Positions 28,639 through 43,474 of a stretch of 64,000 nt of DNA are shown here, in pieces. A program made the position numbers and the translations under genes. Under the pieces are notes generated by a model. That model saw only the letters and a program-made list of their open reading frames with translations. It was not told where the DNA came from and did no database searches. Origin of the DNA: Aulostomus chinensis (lineage: Eukaryota > Chordata > Actinopteri > Syngnathiformes > Aulostomidae); NCBI GenBank assembly GCA_037954235.1, contig JBBMOA010000015.1, positions 19,233,299 to 19,297,298 on the forward strand. The letters are read 5' to 3'. Positions within the stretch are counted from its first letter, which is position 1; every line of letters starts with the position of its first letter.

Positions 28639-31600
28639 CAATTTCATCTTGTTTTGTTTTTTGCCATCGTTACTCTTTCTGTGTGAGAGCTACATGTTCT
28701 TACACTTGGGAGTTCAGGATTGGACTGGGAACAGAAGTCAGCTTGCTATCAAATTTTTTTGCCAGTTGCCATGCGACAGAAAGCCTTGGGGCATATTTGT
28801 GTCATCTTAGTCCTCATTTTTATAATTAATCCTGGACAGTAGAGAGAGTTACCACTGCTTCCACTAACCCAGCAACAGCTGCCCACCCAGTATTATTAGC
28901 AGTGCTGGCACTAAGTGGCTAGCTCTGTCTTAACAGCACTCATCACCATTTTGCTGGTTCTCAGCGTTAGGAGTAGTCTGTTCTCCACAGGGTTCATTGC
29001 TAACAACACTGTAGCATCCAGCAGTATTTTATCAAGCAGCAGCACCTGTAATGTTATTTTTTTTAACATGAACTTTGTCAACTTAAAAATGTTCAGCATT
29101 GAGATTTGTTTTAACCTTTTATTACTCCACCTTTCCCTTCATTTGTATTTTTTTTTTCATCAAATGTTGCTATAAACTGCTTTTTTTGTTCATTTCCATT
29201 TTGACCCTAAATGATAATGGGTGCTCAAATCCCTGTGAGAATTTTATGATCATATAAACCCTAAATGGGCCGGTCCATTCTCAAATGGGGCACCGATACT
29301 GACAGGTCATTTTATTCCTACATTACCACACACTAGGTGGATATGACATTTACCAAAACTGTCATATTATCAGTCTGAACCTGAAGGAGTCACTTGGCTC
29401 AGTGATATTCTCTCAGAATCATGACCCCCGCACCACAAAACAGACATGGGCTTTCCCCTGGTTTTGTACAACTGAATACAGAGTCGGTCTCTCTTTGCAC
29501 ATCACCTCGTGTTTTTGGGTGCAATCACTTTTCCCTCCCAGAAATATGCTCGAGTAGGAAAGCACAGTTTGTCATTCCGAGCTGCTGCAGCTGTCAGAAT
29601 AGCAGTTTTGGTGTGTGGTCTGTTCATATGTGAACCCTAACACGTAGACGCATCTATGTGCATTACTTGTGAAACCGCAGTGAGCTGCTGGTTAGCTTAG
29701 CATAAATACTGGAAACATTTGGGAATGGCTGCCATGGCTCTAGCCTTTTATCCATAAGAGTGATCTGTGTCTCCTCCTCTGACTCTCAGCTAGAAATAAA
29801 ATAATTATATTTCTGAAGATGTCCAACTCTTCCTTTACAGCAACACTTCCCTCCTTCATCCCTGGTTGACTGTTGAAATGCTCTGCTGAGACACAGCCCT
29901 CCCTCTCTCTCTGCCTTTCTCTCTTCTTTACTAATAAGATTTTCCATCAGTACCAGCACCAACTCTCTGACCACCAGATGCTCCTCTAGGAAGACCAGAG
30001 TACATTTTCTCTGTGTCTTCCCTCTGCTCCTGTAGCTGTTGGCTGCCTCCCTTCTCATATTAAAGTAAATGAGCCTTAGCAACACAGTGTCCCATCATAA
30101 AGCTCTGTCATTCAAGTGGCCAGATTGTTCTCCTACAGCATTGAGATGTGACAGATATCCGTCTGTAGCCAGCGTTAGCTTTGAGCACACCACCCTGGGG
30201 ATCGGCTTGGACGGTCTGGAGTTTGCTCAAATGCCACTTTGTTTGAACGCTCTCCTCTACTGTTTGTTTAGATTTGATGGTTGTCCAGAAACTTCAATGT
30301 TTTCCATATGGCCCGCTGGGGTCTGAGATTGAGCAAGCATTTGCCCTCCATGGATTTGCCCCTCATTATGCAGCTTTGCTTTCTCTAGGAAGTAGAGGTA
30401 TGGTGTAGAGGAAAGAGCAGTAGCTGTCTGTCATATACCAGGAATCTGTCTGCAAGTGGAATTATGATTAATGACCCAACCTTGAATTGGGGGAGGTATC
30501 CATTGTCAGCACTGTAGTATTCAAGTGAATGTTCCTTAGCAGGAAGCACTACATTTCAGAAAGAGTGTTGCTACAGCCCAGTGTCATTGTGTCAGGCAAG
30601 TTCTCCATGCTCAACCCTCCTGCAGGATTCCGTATCCTGGCCAAGCACACAGAAAGACACATTAGAACTCATATTGCAGGGTGAGCTCCCTGTTAACTAC
30701 ATTATCCCTCTGAATCCTGACTACCTTGTAACGTTGCGCTCTAAATGTTTCCCCAGAATCCCTCTGAAATCTTGTTGTTTTTCTCTACAGCCTCAGTAAA
30801 AAGCTGTGAAAAGGTATCTTCAATCCAGTGACATTTTGTACCGGCGCAAGTAGTTTATAGGCCACATTGGTTCAAACAACAAGGTGGGAGGAAGCGCTGG
30901 AAAAAAAACGGCTCCCGCTATTTTCTAGCCACATTTCAATTGCATCGAACATTCCAGTAGTTTTTGAAAGATGAGCCTCGTTCTTGCTGTGTGACAGGAG
31001 CCATGGGCAAGTGGGTCTGTATTCATGGGTGCTCCATCCTCTTTAATGAAGCACCTCTATATTTGTGTGTGCTTCTGCTTCAGTAAGCTGTCAGATCTGT
31101 GTGTATAGAAGTTCTGGCTGGCTGCTGAGGCGCCACACAGCACGCACGCTGTGGAAAAGCCTTGTGATTCAATCTAAATGTCATCTCCGCTCCTCTGCTT
31201 GTTTTTGTAGCCTTTCTGACTTATTTAAAATAGTGGAACAGACCAGAGCAGATGCCTGCTACAAACCAGTAATCAATGGGCAGCAGATATACACTCATTG
31301 TACTGAGAACAATGAGTGACTGCCATGTCATGATAATACAGTGTTAAGCTTGCGTTGCCTCCTCACCACACGAAGATAAAAGACTCTAACTCTTAATCAG
31401 TAGCTTGAGGTTCTGCAGCTGTTATTTTTGGGTTGCTGTGTGCTGTACTTGTGTGTGTGCTTGTGGGGGGGGGGGGGGTCATTGGCATATGCTCTGCTAC
31501 TGAAGTGATCTAACTATATTCACGGGTGAGTCAAAATAGAAAGCTCCCAGCTACAAACCTGCAAACTGAGTTTTGCCTGGCAACCAGAGAGAAAAGTCCC

Positions 31601-34600
31601 CACTGAGGGAAGTCTGCTCATTAATAGCATCCTTAACAGGCTTGTTGGGAGATGAAAAGTAGCGCAGCAGCCTGTAGCCCTAGCTTTACTCTGACCTTTA
31701 GCCTGTATGTTCATATGAGCTCCTGACATGGCAACATTTTTTATATGTACTGTATATGAACAGATCAGCACCGTGGGTCAAAGCACATACTCACAAAAAC
31801 AAAAAAACATAATTTTTAGTCTGAACTGAGTAGTAGTGTGATAGAAGCACAATATTACTATCATGATGGAAACAGTGTCGTGATACAGCAATTCCGCATA
31901 TGAATTAAACTATAATACATCATTATATCCGTATTACTAATACGGCTAAAAAAGTAGAGATTATGATTTTTATATATTGCACTTGTCAATTTCGAAGAGT
32001 GTGATAACTTGGATGAAAACAATGTTCAACCAAGCGCAGCATCGTAGCTTGGCGCCTTTAGAACATCAGCACAATAAATTTGTCAAAATTGCAACAGGTA
32101 AGTCTATTTTTAACAACAGGTATTTTAATATAAATATTGATTTTGGCACCAGTGTATCGGTACTGTATCATAGGAAGAAATATCGTGATATATTGCACTA
32201 TTGATAGTTTGTCCCACTCTCCACACTTAGCGTGTTCTCATGACCTCTCCGTGTCCTTTTTCGTTTCACTTCTTTGCCTCCACATGTCTGAGATGCAGCC
32301 TTTACATGTTTAATGTAAATGCACAGGACATGTAAGCACCACTCAGAGTGTGTCTGACTCATTATTAATAATGTCTCAGCTTCTTTCACAGAATCTACAG
32401 TCTGCAAAGCCCCAGCAAACCTCAATGGTTCATAACTTGGGGTATCGGAATCCCATTGAGACGTCGTTAGCATTTCCACCCAGGGAGTCTGTGACTTCCC
32501 ATGACATTCTGCTCTTCATATGGCGGGACCCTGAGCGGTGCCAGGCCTTTGATCCTGCTTTATGGCTTCTTGTCCCAAGGCGAGGGCGGTTGACGACCCA
32601 TTTCCTGCTCAGACACTGCCGTCTGCATGAACTCTGAGCTTGTTGTTTTGCTAATGAGAAGTCTTTTTGTGATTTGTTTTTTTAGTGTTATCAATAAGGA
32701 CGGAAACCCCTCCCTCTGAAAAATGCCTTGTGCCAAACTTTGATCAATCAGATGTGACATTTTGCACTTAGAAACTTATTTTCTCTTTATTAAACCATGT
32801 TTAATGAGTAATGAGTTCAAATGGTGTAAACAAGCAACTCTTGTTTGTAGATGGATGCCACAGCTTATTTAGCTTCTTCATTGGCTGTAAATATAAAATG
32901 TCTGTTTCCTATTAATGTTTTGGATCCATTTCTCTCCAAAGTTCAGCTAATGGTGATGTAATTGTTGTCATGTTGAGGACACCTTTCAGAAGTGCATCCA
33001 GATTTTCCGTGCGGAGGGTTTGAAGTTCGTCAGCTGTGCAAACGATGATGTCAACACCAGGATTGCATTTTTCTTGTGTTTATGGTTGCACCAAATCCAG
33101 TTGTAGTGCTGCAGAACCGACCGAAACCTCTTGTCAGAGAAGGATCAAAAGCCCTTCAACTTAATCCTTAGCACTTTTCACACATGAAGCAATGTTAACA
33201 ACCCCTCTGAAGGAGATCAGCGTATCACTCGTCATTTCACTTCACTGTAACACAACAATCCAGTGAGACAAAATGATCAAAATGTTTCTTTTACTACCCG
33301 CAACCCACGCACTCCTGCATACGTTTTCCGATGTTGTTAAAAAAGTGAGTGAAGCACCAGCTAGAACAACATTGGAAAACATTTCCCTCTCCAGCTCTGA
33401 TGGCCAGTACCCTCGTGAATCTCTTCACTTGAAGCCGCCTTGGCATAACCAGTGTGTCGGGATGAATTCATCTAAGCTATCCCTTCTTTTTATTTCATAT
33501 AAAAAGCATGCCTGTCAGAAGCCTTAAATGTGGAGCTCCAGCGGGGGCACTGTCCTTAGTGTGTACCTGTTCCCATTGCTCATCAAGCTCCCAGAGAGTT
33601 GAGTAGGTGTTTAGGAGGGAGGGCACCTTCAAAGTCTTATTTCACAGTCACACATTGGGTGAATTATGTAATGTGTGTTGTGTAATAGCCAGAAGAAGGA
33701 CATGTACTCTATATGTGTGTTCCAGAGACTGATGTGGAGGAGTTGTTTGGGTTGACTACATCTCCACCCGCTTGCATCTCCTCCTCCTCCTCCAGCAGGA
33801 AGCAGGCAGGTCGATCCCTCTCATCCTCTCCGTAGTCGCTTGGCGTCGATTGTTATTATCTTTAGTTTCGGTTTCTGCATTAATCTGTGGATGGGAAGAA
33901 GAAAAGGGAACAGATTGAGAAGCCACAGCTCCCCCTTTACAAGCCCGAGGCGTTTTTCTGTGCTATCATAGACAAGCCATCATAACAACTCAATCATCCG
34001 ATCAGCTGTTGGAGTCTCTGTTGATTGTATTAATTGATTTTTAAGACCGATGATGGCTTCTTCACCAGCTAATGAGGTTTTGACCCATCATTGATTTTTT
34101 TTTTTCCCTTGTAGTCTTAAACTGGTTATTGATAAGGAGCCGGAGCTGTGAGGGAATAACAATTCTAAACTAAAACAAATATTGTTAGTACCTTTGTGGT
34201 CAAAAGATGCCATTATCTTCAAGCGAAATATACATGTCTGGCTCTTTCAGCATTCAGTAGTCAAAGAGTGATGCAGGGGGGGAAAACACATTTGTGTACT
34301 CAGGACACCAATTTTTTAGTTCTTGAAATGCAAAAAATAATTTTTGGCTTACCTTACATCTTAGAATTCAAAACCTTTTCATGCCAACACTTGATTGTTT
34401 GATAAAATGTCAAATTTCTTTCCTTTTTTTTTTGAGGTATTGGCAGTAAAAGCAAAATCCAGTCTTAACAAAGGAAAGCAAAAACCTGAATAAATGAGTG
34501 GAGAAACAGAACGACAGCACCTAGAAGCGCTGACATGAGAATGAATCACATTCTGCAGCCCTCAGGGTCACCACATCAGAGTTGAACATCTCTGGGATGT

Positions 34601-35093
34601 TTAGGACCGACATGTTCAACAGCACCACCACCGTACGTGAAACACAAAATGATAGAATAGCTTTTGGAAGAACTGTCTTCATCCCGCCGGTTGAGTTCCT
34701 GAGACTTATCATGGTGGCTCCATCACCTAAGTCACTTTGGTAGGGTTTTCCTTAAATTAGTCTCCCATCTATTTGCTAGAGATTGAAGATAAACAATATT
34801 TGAAACCTGGTTACTAAGGAGGGTGAGTTGTTAGTCTGGCAGGATTGCTGTGATTTGGTGAACAAATAGGCTTGGATGATACACACTCAGTATTTGTACT
34901 GCCTTGTTCCTCTGTGGCCACAGACACCGAAATCATTATGAAGACTTGTGAAAATAGAGATATAAGTGGAAAAAAAATCACACTTCAAGGACTGTTTGTG
35001 AAGAACATTGTGTATGCAGTGTGGCCTGGTTGTTTGGATGGTGGTTTGTCATGCAGAACCTCCAGCGTTGCTGCCTCTCCATTTGCTCTTGCA

Positions 35094-35140
<47 letters not shown>

Positions 35141-35680
35141 TTCTATTTTTGTACTTTGTTCCCTTTCCCTCAGTTTTTCTCTCCAGTTCCCTCACTGTCC
35201 TCACCTGCAACCAGATGGCCTGGTCAGACTCTGAAATCTTCTTCTAATTGTGCATGAGTTCATTTTAAGTCCTTGTTTTAAATAGCTGCTTCTGTTCATG
35301 TGAATGCTTGGTTGTTTTTTTTGTTTTTGGTTTTTGGTTTTTTTTACCAGCTATCTCACAACAACCACACCCAACAACACACAGATTGGTGCTAATGCAA
35401 CCTTCTTCCGGCTCCTTGCCTTTTCTTCCATCCTCCCTCGCCACTTTTGTTCCGAAGTGCTTAATAAGTGATGGAGCGGTTAATCTGTGGAAGATGCCCC
35501 CCAACGGCTCAGATGAAAGGGAAGCAGGAATAATCTGTAGAGCACCCTAAGGCTGTGATTTCCCACCCAGCCAAACCCCCTCCTACCTCTGCTCGCCCAT
35601 TTTAGCACTCCCACAGTACCTTGAAGGATGCTCCCTTGAAAGCCACACACGCAATCACACACACACACACACACACGCAA

Positions 35681-35719
<39 letters not shown>

Positions 35720-36756
35720 TTTTTTCCTCTCTTTCCCTTCCTCTTGCTTAAGCTCCAGTGAAAGCTGAAGGAAAGATCAAAGAGGCCGAGTGGGTCATCT
35801 CGTAAACATACTTAGAGAGACTGTTCCAATTAAATCTGATTGAATTATCCGCTCGCAACACAGCTCACAGCTATCTATGTCACATGGCCCATCATCCCAG
35901 CCAATCACCGGCTTCTGACAGACACTCATGATGAACACACAGCACTTTTTCTATGAGGAAGTGAAATAATCGGAAAGCTAATTCCCCTTTCTTTGAGTTG
36001 AATGGGTTTCTACTTCACCCAAGTCCCAAATGATCACCATCGTTTCACTTTTGTGTTTTGTTAATGGCTTCACGGGACTCTAAAGTAAAAGCAATAAAAG
36101 CTGAGGAATATCAATAATACAAATACAAAAACAAATTAGTACTACAGTATATAATACTAAAGTATTCTGATTTAAATCTTCTAACCTGGAGTTTGACAAA
36201 ACTTAGAAAATAGCTAATAACATTATTTGGGTCATCGACCAGGATATGCGTCCCATCCCATTCTCAGAAACACATTTTCTTCTCATGTGGCACAAATGTC
36301 CTCTCAGACTTGAGGATGAACCAAAAGATTTTGCTGGTGAAATGTCAAAGTTCCTATCACCTTACATGAGTGTGATAAGCTCTATACGGTATTTTTTCAG
36401 TTGTAGCACAAACATCCAGTGGGATTTAAGGATGAACTGACGAGATGTTGATGGTCAAAGGCCAAGATAAGTGTGAGAGGAATATCCTGTGGAGGAGAGA
36501 AGTTTGTAGTCGTTTTGGTTGGCTTGGGTGTGTTTTACATGAGCTCGTCATTGCTTTTCCTTTTTTTTTTCAGTGCTACTGTAATTGAAGAAACACACTG
36601 GTCATTTTATTATTGATAATGTTACTTCTCATTCAGCCAAAGTGTTCCACACCAAGGCTGTAGAACGCTGGTTTGAAATACAGTCCTATTGGATGTATTC
36701 TTTAAAACCCTCTGACTTGAATGATGCAGTTGATGGACAAAACAAGCCTCAAGTAG

Positions 36757-36806
<50 letters not shown>

Positions 36807-39800
36807 AGAAGTTGCTTGAAGACAGAGACCTTCTGACACAAAATGCAGAGGAGAGGACGGAGTGACTCTCAAGTGTCGCTGACTAGCATTCACACTTCTG
36901 CACCATGCTTGATGTTAAGGTCAGCAGAAATGATGGCGGTCAGGTCATTATGATAATTCGATAGCCTAAAAAGCCATTCATGCATCTTCTACAGGTATAG
37001 ACGATTTATAATGCATGTTGAGGTCTTATGTGGGTGTTTGAAGATGCTGTGAGGAGAGGTGTTCCACAAGTTCATGTTCAGGATCTTTTTAATTGTTTTT
37101 TTATTTACTCCATCTATGGCAGGACTTCGTTTACAACTTTCTTATGATGTCAGTGAAATCCACATGGTCCTCCCCTACAGGGTTTGTGTCATACGAACGG
37201 TGAAAGTGAAGGTCAACCGTAAATCTTTTCCAGCAGATGTTTGCAGCAAGCTGAGTCTGAGCTGTCCTCTCAGAGCTTGTTAGCATGAGAACACCTGAGC
37301 TGACTGCATTACAGTATGTAATGATGATCCCATGTTCATTAGCCAGCCATGGACTCAGAGCTGCTCCATATTCATGTCAGAGCACTGCGGCAGTTAAACG
37401 GCTCATTAATTCATGTTGTGGTGGTGGAGGTGTGCGTGATTGACGGAGCCCTGCTGAAGCCTGCAGGAATCTCAGAATCAACAGAAACACGGTGTCGGGG
37501 AGCGTCTGTAGTCCCAGATGGAGATTGAAGTGGAAACCGTGTTCAGGTCCCTTCCCCCCCTCTCGTCTGGTTGTATTGAGTGGCTTTACGAGGGGCTGTG
37601 CCACCCAGCCCATCTATAATTAAGAAGCAGGACTGGTCCTGATGTCAGAGCACAGACACGCAGGGCTGAACCAATCTGCTCATTCACCACCACACATTTT
37701 GTGTTCATCTTTGAACTTAAATTACCTTTTCATGTAAAATATCTTGAAATTGCAGTTTGAATGAACCTGGTGTGAGGTCTGTGGTTCCTGAAGTCCACTG
37801 GTTTGCAAAGGCAATTAAATGCTCGAGAAACATAGAGCTGGTGTGACTCCCACTGTCAAAGACGACTGAAGAACAAGTGCCAATACAAGCAAACGGCAGT
37901 AAATCAGCAGTAAAATGAAGCCGCACTTCAACCGCAGCACCAAAAACATCCCACTTATTACCGCGTTTGCTAATTACTTCTTTCTTCTTTCCTGTAGCCG
38001 CTCATTCCCACAAGAACTCTTAATCTTATCTCCCTATTGAACTCCTCCTCGTCTTCTCTTGCTTGCGTCTTTCATCTTTCCATCAGTCTCACGGGTACAC
38101 ACAGTTCATTCTCTCTTACACAGTGAATGTATCTCCGCAGCACAGTTTTATCTATGTTTAGGAACATAAGGGGTAATTATTTTGCCCCTCTTACGCAGGG
38201 CGCTGACATAGTTTGGTTCCAACAAGACTCAGACAAATATTATCCTGGCACATGGCTATCCTGTTATTACTACGCATTTAAATGCCAGGTATGGAGTTGC
38301 TGTGGGTTTGGGGTGAGCCTGCATAGAACAGTGAGGGCTGTGCGTGCAGTATTCTGGGCCAACATGTCTGCATGTACAGTACGTATGCATGTTTTAATGC
38401 TATGAATAAAGCATGCGCTAACACTGGGGAGAGTGTAGCTCTGGCTATATGACCGCGTTGTGCTCTGGTGGCGGAGTGGATACATGCTGCTGTTGATGTG
38501 ATGTGTTGTGACGTGTTGGACTCAGATTGACCCGGTGGTATAGATGGGTATAGACGCGACCAGGAGCTAAATCCTGCTACTCCCGTAGCATTGCTCTCTG
38601 TGACATGTAGGTTGTATCTGAACTGAATATTTGATCTGGTTGAAATAAAATCATCAATCTGTGGGGATATGGAAGTATAAAGAAATAAATCTAAGAATGT
38701 AAATGTCAAGAAAGTACTGTGCCCGCACCACCTAACTAGAGGGGAGTTGGAGAGACCTTACCTCTGCTGAGGTGACAGGAGGTCAGTCAGTAGGTGTCCC
38801 TCGACCAGCTCTAATCCCACCCTTTGCTCATAAGGAGGTGCATCTCTCCTTTTTTGCTGTGTTTTTGGATTTACGCTCATACAGATTGTAAAGATGATGC
38901 AGACTATACCAGATGATGTTCTGGAGAGTTTGTGAACAGACATTTTTGGACAGTTTTGCTGTTTTTACTAGTTGGTGGCAATGGGTCACCATTAGCTTCA
39001 AGCTAAACATACCTCGCTGGCTCCCTGTGCATTCGGGAGCCACAAAGAAGTGATGCAGTAGTAAAAAAAAATAAAACAGCTTTTTTTCCTTCCTCTTTAA
39101 ATTCAACTAACCAGTCTCGTTTAGTACGCAGAACTGGTATCTGATGGGTACACATTTCTAAAGTAGATACTCTGTTCCCATGGAGGTGGGAGGGGGGCTG
39201 TAAAGATATACCATAAATAATGTTTTCGCACACTAATAAGAGTGCCAGATGAAGAATAAAGAGCTGAAGATGAGCGTAACAGGTCCCTTTGAAGTCGTCA
39301 GCGTTCACATTGATTCCCTGTTGAGCTTCCACCGTGTAGACGTCTTCTCCCTCTTTATTTTAAGCCTGTGTTACCATGTCTTTGATGGATGTTGTGCCAG
39401 TTGTCAAAATGTCTAAAGCACATGTATAACAGTTAGTATATACCCAGTTCAAATATTTATCTTTTTCTTTTGCTTTCCCCTCTCTTTCTTGTCCAAAAAT
39501 ATCTCATGTCTCCCCTGAGGTTTTTTTTTTTTTCTTTCTCCTCCAATTTCCAAAACAGAGTTTTTCCCAGACATTCTTTCCCAAATGTGAGTGACGCATG
39601 AAGTGTGTATGTCTCATACTTATGAACCCTTGGATTCGACTGCGGCGAGGATCAGCCCAGGTTTCTTCCATACTACCCCTGCCCAGCTGAATTCTGATAG
39701 CTAGCTGAGTGGGTCAGAGCCAAACCAGCAAGTCTTGTGGTCCTCTTCCTGGTGTGTAGTGGTTAGTAGTTCCAGGATGGAAAACTGGTGAACAGGGTCA

Positions 39801-40143
39801 TGGTTACCAAAGGTCCATTGATGTACCACTGAACATCCTCAGGGGGTCCACCCAGATGTTCTGGCTCTTTCTATCCAATTTCCTGGTGTAGTAGGGAATG
39901 CAAAATTGTCAAGTAACTGATTGTTTTTTTTTCTCATACAGCAATTACAGGAAATGTCAGAAAAAATATTTCCAGTGTCACCTAATTTAGCATTTTTGAT
40001 TAATTCCATTGGTAGTGTAGAAGAGTATTTTGTATATTCTGTATTTATGCATTAGTAACCAACCACCAACTTTAAAAATTAAGCGGGACATGTGTATACC
40101 CTCCTGTACAATCAGAAGCAGCAGCCATCACCACACACAGACA

Positions 40144-40221
<78 letters not shown>

Positions 40222-40407
40222 TGTACTGGCTAACCTTTCCTCTGTAGAATTTTGAAATGGAATGGGAAATGGTGGATGGAGATGGAGTTTGACAGGCATA
40301 CACAGCCCCCTGTGCCCCCATCGATCCATTATACAGGAATACGCCTTTTAGGAGCAGCCAGCTCTGTCTGCCCTGTTGAATAAAGATGGTGATTCACTCA
40401 TCTCCGT

Positions 40408-40441
<34 letters not shown>

Positions 40442-43434
40442 TTTGAATGACTTTCCAATGTCAACAGACAGGCTCACTGAAAGGGGTTAAGCATTGTAGT
40501 GGAAACAAGGCACACACACATTTAGAGTGCCTGCCTTAGTCGCAGGAAGGCGAATCAGACGAGGAGAAGTCATCTGCAGAGAGAGACACAGTGCACAGAC
40601 AGGAAGAAGAGGAGGAGGAGGAGAAGGAAGGGGTGGAATGAGGAAGAAAGTGTCATATTTTCAGATGATTTGACAGTGTTGAAACTTTAAAAGGCGTTTG
40701 TCTCCACCGGGAGATCCTTCACCTGTCCTCTGAAACCTTCCCCTTCACTTTCTTCTTCCATGCATTCCTTCCTTTCCTCACTTCCTGACAAACTCTGGAA
40801 AAGGTTGAGAGGAGGTGAAAGTACTGAACAAAACACAGCACAGCATTTAGCAACCCCCCCCCCCCCTCTCTCATTGACTGTTTATTACTGCCCCCCTCCT
40901 CCCTCTCTTTGGAGGTATGTCCATCAACATCTGGAGAAGCAGGGCTGCTCATTCACTCCCCCAATCTCTCTCTCTCTCTCTCTCTCTCTCCCCCTCCCTC
41001 CCTCCCTCTTTCCCTCCAGCCCTCTGTATCTGTGTTTGTGGAAGTCAGACTGCACGGAGAGGAGATGTTGGAGCTGACTGAGGAATGAGCTCACACAGAC
41101 ACATGTGGGATTGTTACCAGGCTTATCAAGGAGACTATGGCAGCAGCAGCATCTTCTTCTCTTGCCTCTCATCTTTCTTTCCTTTTGCCTGTCTAATTTG
41201 ATCTTTTTCTTTTCTTTTTCTTTTTTTTTTTACACCGGGAATTTTCCGTGCCACCGTTGCGTCAAGAGCCGTTCTGATCAGTAAGAGCTTTCTCCCTCCA
41301 GCCCCTCCTCACCGTAGGCGTACTTCCTCCACCTGTATTTGGTGGACGGGGGGATTCAGAGGTTTTGGGATGACGGAGATCCTTGTGTCGGATGTAAACT
41401 TGAACTCTGTGTGTGAGCGTCTGGAGCAGCACTGCTGTGTGGACCAGAACCAGCAGAATATATCCAGCCAGCCACAGACCCCTTTGCTTAAGAGGCACAC
41501 CAACACGGGGGCCAAGCTATGGGGCCGGGTTCGCAGCAAGTTGCTCAGACAAAAGGTCTCTAACGGAAACACTCACAATTGCTCTCTCGCTCTCACACAC
41601 ACAAACGCACACCACACACATTGCTTTTATCTTCTACTTATCAGTGTGTCACTTCCATCTGTGCCTCTGTCTGTAAATAGAGCAAGGTATTTTAATCAGA
41701 ATGAATTGCTGACGAATGACTGTTCTGAAATTAACCGATGCCTTTTAAAGAGTTCCCACTCATGATACAGACACTGACTGTGATTCATGCGCTTCATATT
41801 AGCTTTGATAATGCTCTGCAAGTGTGTGCTGATTGTCTACCACAAGCGGTGCGTCCGGGTGGTCTTGTTTTGATAAATAACAGCGATGGGAAGTTGTGTT
41901 ACTTGATGTAAACCGGACTGATTGCAACTCTGTACTTAACTTGACATATTACTGAAAACTGCTGGTGGTGCCGCTCATCCAAGCTCCCCCTGCTGTTCAG
42001 CTGTAGTACCACCATCCCTCCCCTGAGCTGATCTAATGCCCCATTGGCATTTCAAGCACATCATCTATTTTTTCCTCCATTAATAAACTGTCACAATAGT
42101 CTCCACGCATTGTGTCGGGTGTTTCAACTTCATGTAAACTAGCACCTCAAGGGAAGGGTTTGGAGAAACATTTATGCAGCATGTCGCCTATTAGTGTCTC
42201 ACCGTTTTATTATTCTGTACTGTTGGCATTTCATTTTACTTGTGTGAATTTTCAAAGATGACAAGGTTCATGTTGGTCAGTGGCTGATTAACAAATATGT
42301 TAGAAAAGGGTGGAGAACGTGTCAGTCGCTATGCTGTGTTCCTTCAGAAAGGACATTTAGTTGATGGATCTGATACTTGCAGGAAATCGCGGCTTCTCTT
42401 CCTTCCTCCTGCTGTTTTCTTGACTCTTTTTTTGTTGTTGTTGTTTTATTAAAGCTAAGCTAACACTCGTGTGTGGACGAATGGGTCCTAGATGGAATTA
42501 CTTTAATTTCTACACACACATTAAACCATTTTAAGGACAAAGAATCAAAGTCGAGCGCGGACTTGACCTTTGCTTCATTCTTCTCCATTATTCAGAAGCC
42601 TGATAAAGGCTGACCACTGCTTCTACTGAGCGGGATCAAACAGGGATTAAATACTAAACCCAGGCTCAGCTGCACTGCCCCGCAGGTCTAGTATCGATTC
42701 TTAGCTCCCCTCCTTGCACACACACCCCTGTGTCTTAATGTAGCCCACTGTGATTAAGAGGGTTTCTGTATTTCATTACTGTCCAAATGTGTCAGCTTTG
42801 CAGCACCCAGCTCTCACCCTGCACAGACCCCCCTCCTGAGTGCACCGCTATGTGAAGACCTATTCATCCACTCATTCATTTTCAAAGAGGCTTTTGAATG
42901 CCAGATTTTATAAGCAAACTTGTGTTGCAGGGTTTTTTTCTCCTCTGCTCAGTTGCCTTTTGATCCTATCAGCTCCACAATTCTCCCTTTCTTTCACCCC
43001 CACCCCCCATTCTGCCTCCACATGATGGTGAACCTTGTTTGAAAGGGGCAATTTCAAGAGGCAAGGATGTACAACCACTCACCATCCTCATCTGAAACTG
43101 TAGCATGTAGGCAGCGGGCTGGCAGGTCTCTCAAATTGTCTAAATTGTAAGGGTTGAAAAAAGGTTACTGTGCTTATATTGAAGCAGGACGTAACCTAAT
43201 AGATGTACTTGTACGCAATATGTTATATACACGCTTATAAAACCAGCTAAAACAATATTTTGTTAAGTCTTACTCTTTGAGTATTTTCTAGCTTTGATTT
43301 GTCTTGTTTGATGCCAAACTGTTTTTGCTGGCTTTTTTTTTTTTTATTCTTAAGTTTTTGCTGCTTCGGTGTTTCTCTTGAAATGATCTAAAAAGAAAGC
43401 TAACTTTAGCACGTATTTACCGTGTGTTTGTGTA

Positions 43435-43474
<40 letters not shown>

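Larger units (their letters stand above)
20387..40679 (+). other. Large ABR intron, 5' two thirds
   Basis: About 20 kb without a recognised exon. It holds poly-C (23725-23741), (GT)45 at 25355-25444, poly-C (25977-25988), poly-G near 27860, (TG)42 at 28553-28637, (CA) arrays at 35096-35137, 35655-35717 and 40141-40218, (TG)22 at 36762-36805, (GT) near 40409-40440, and the separately listed mobile-element remnants. Confidence 0.6.
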
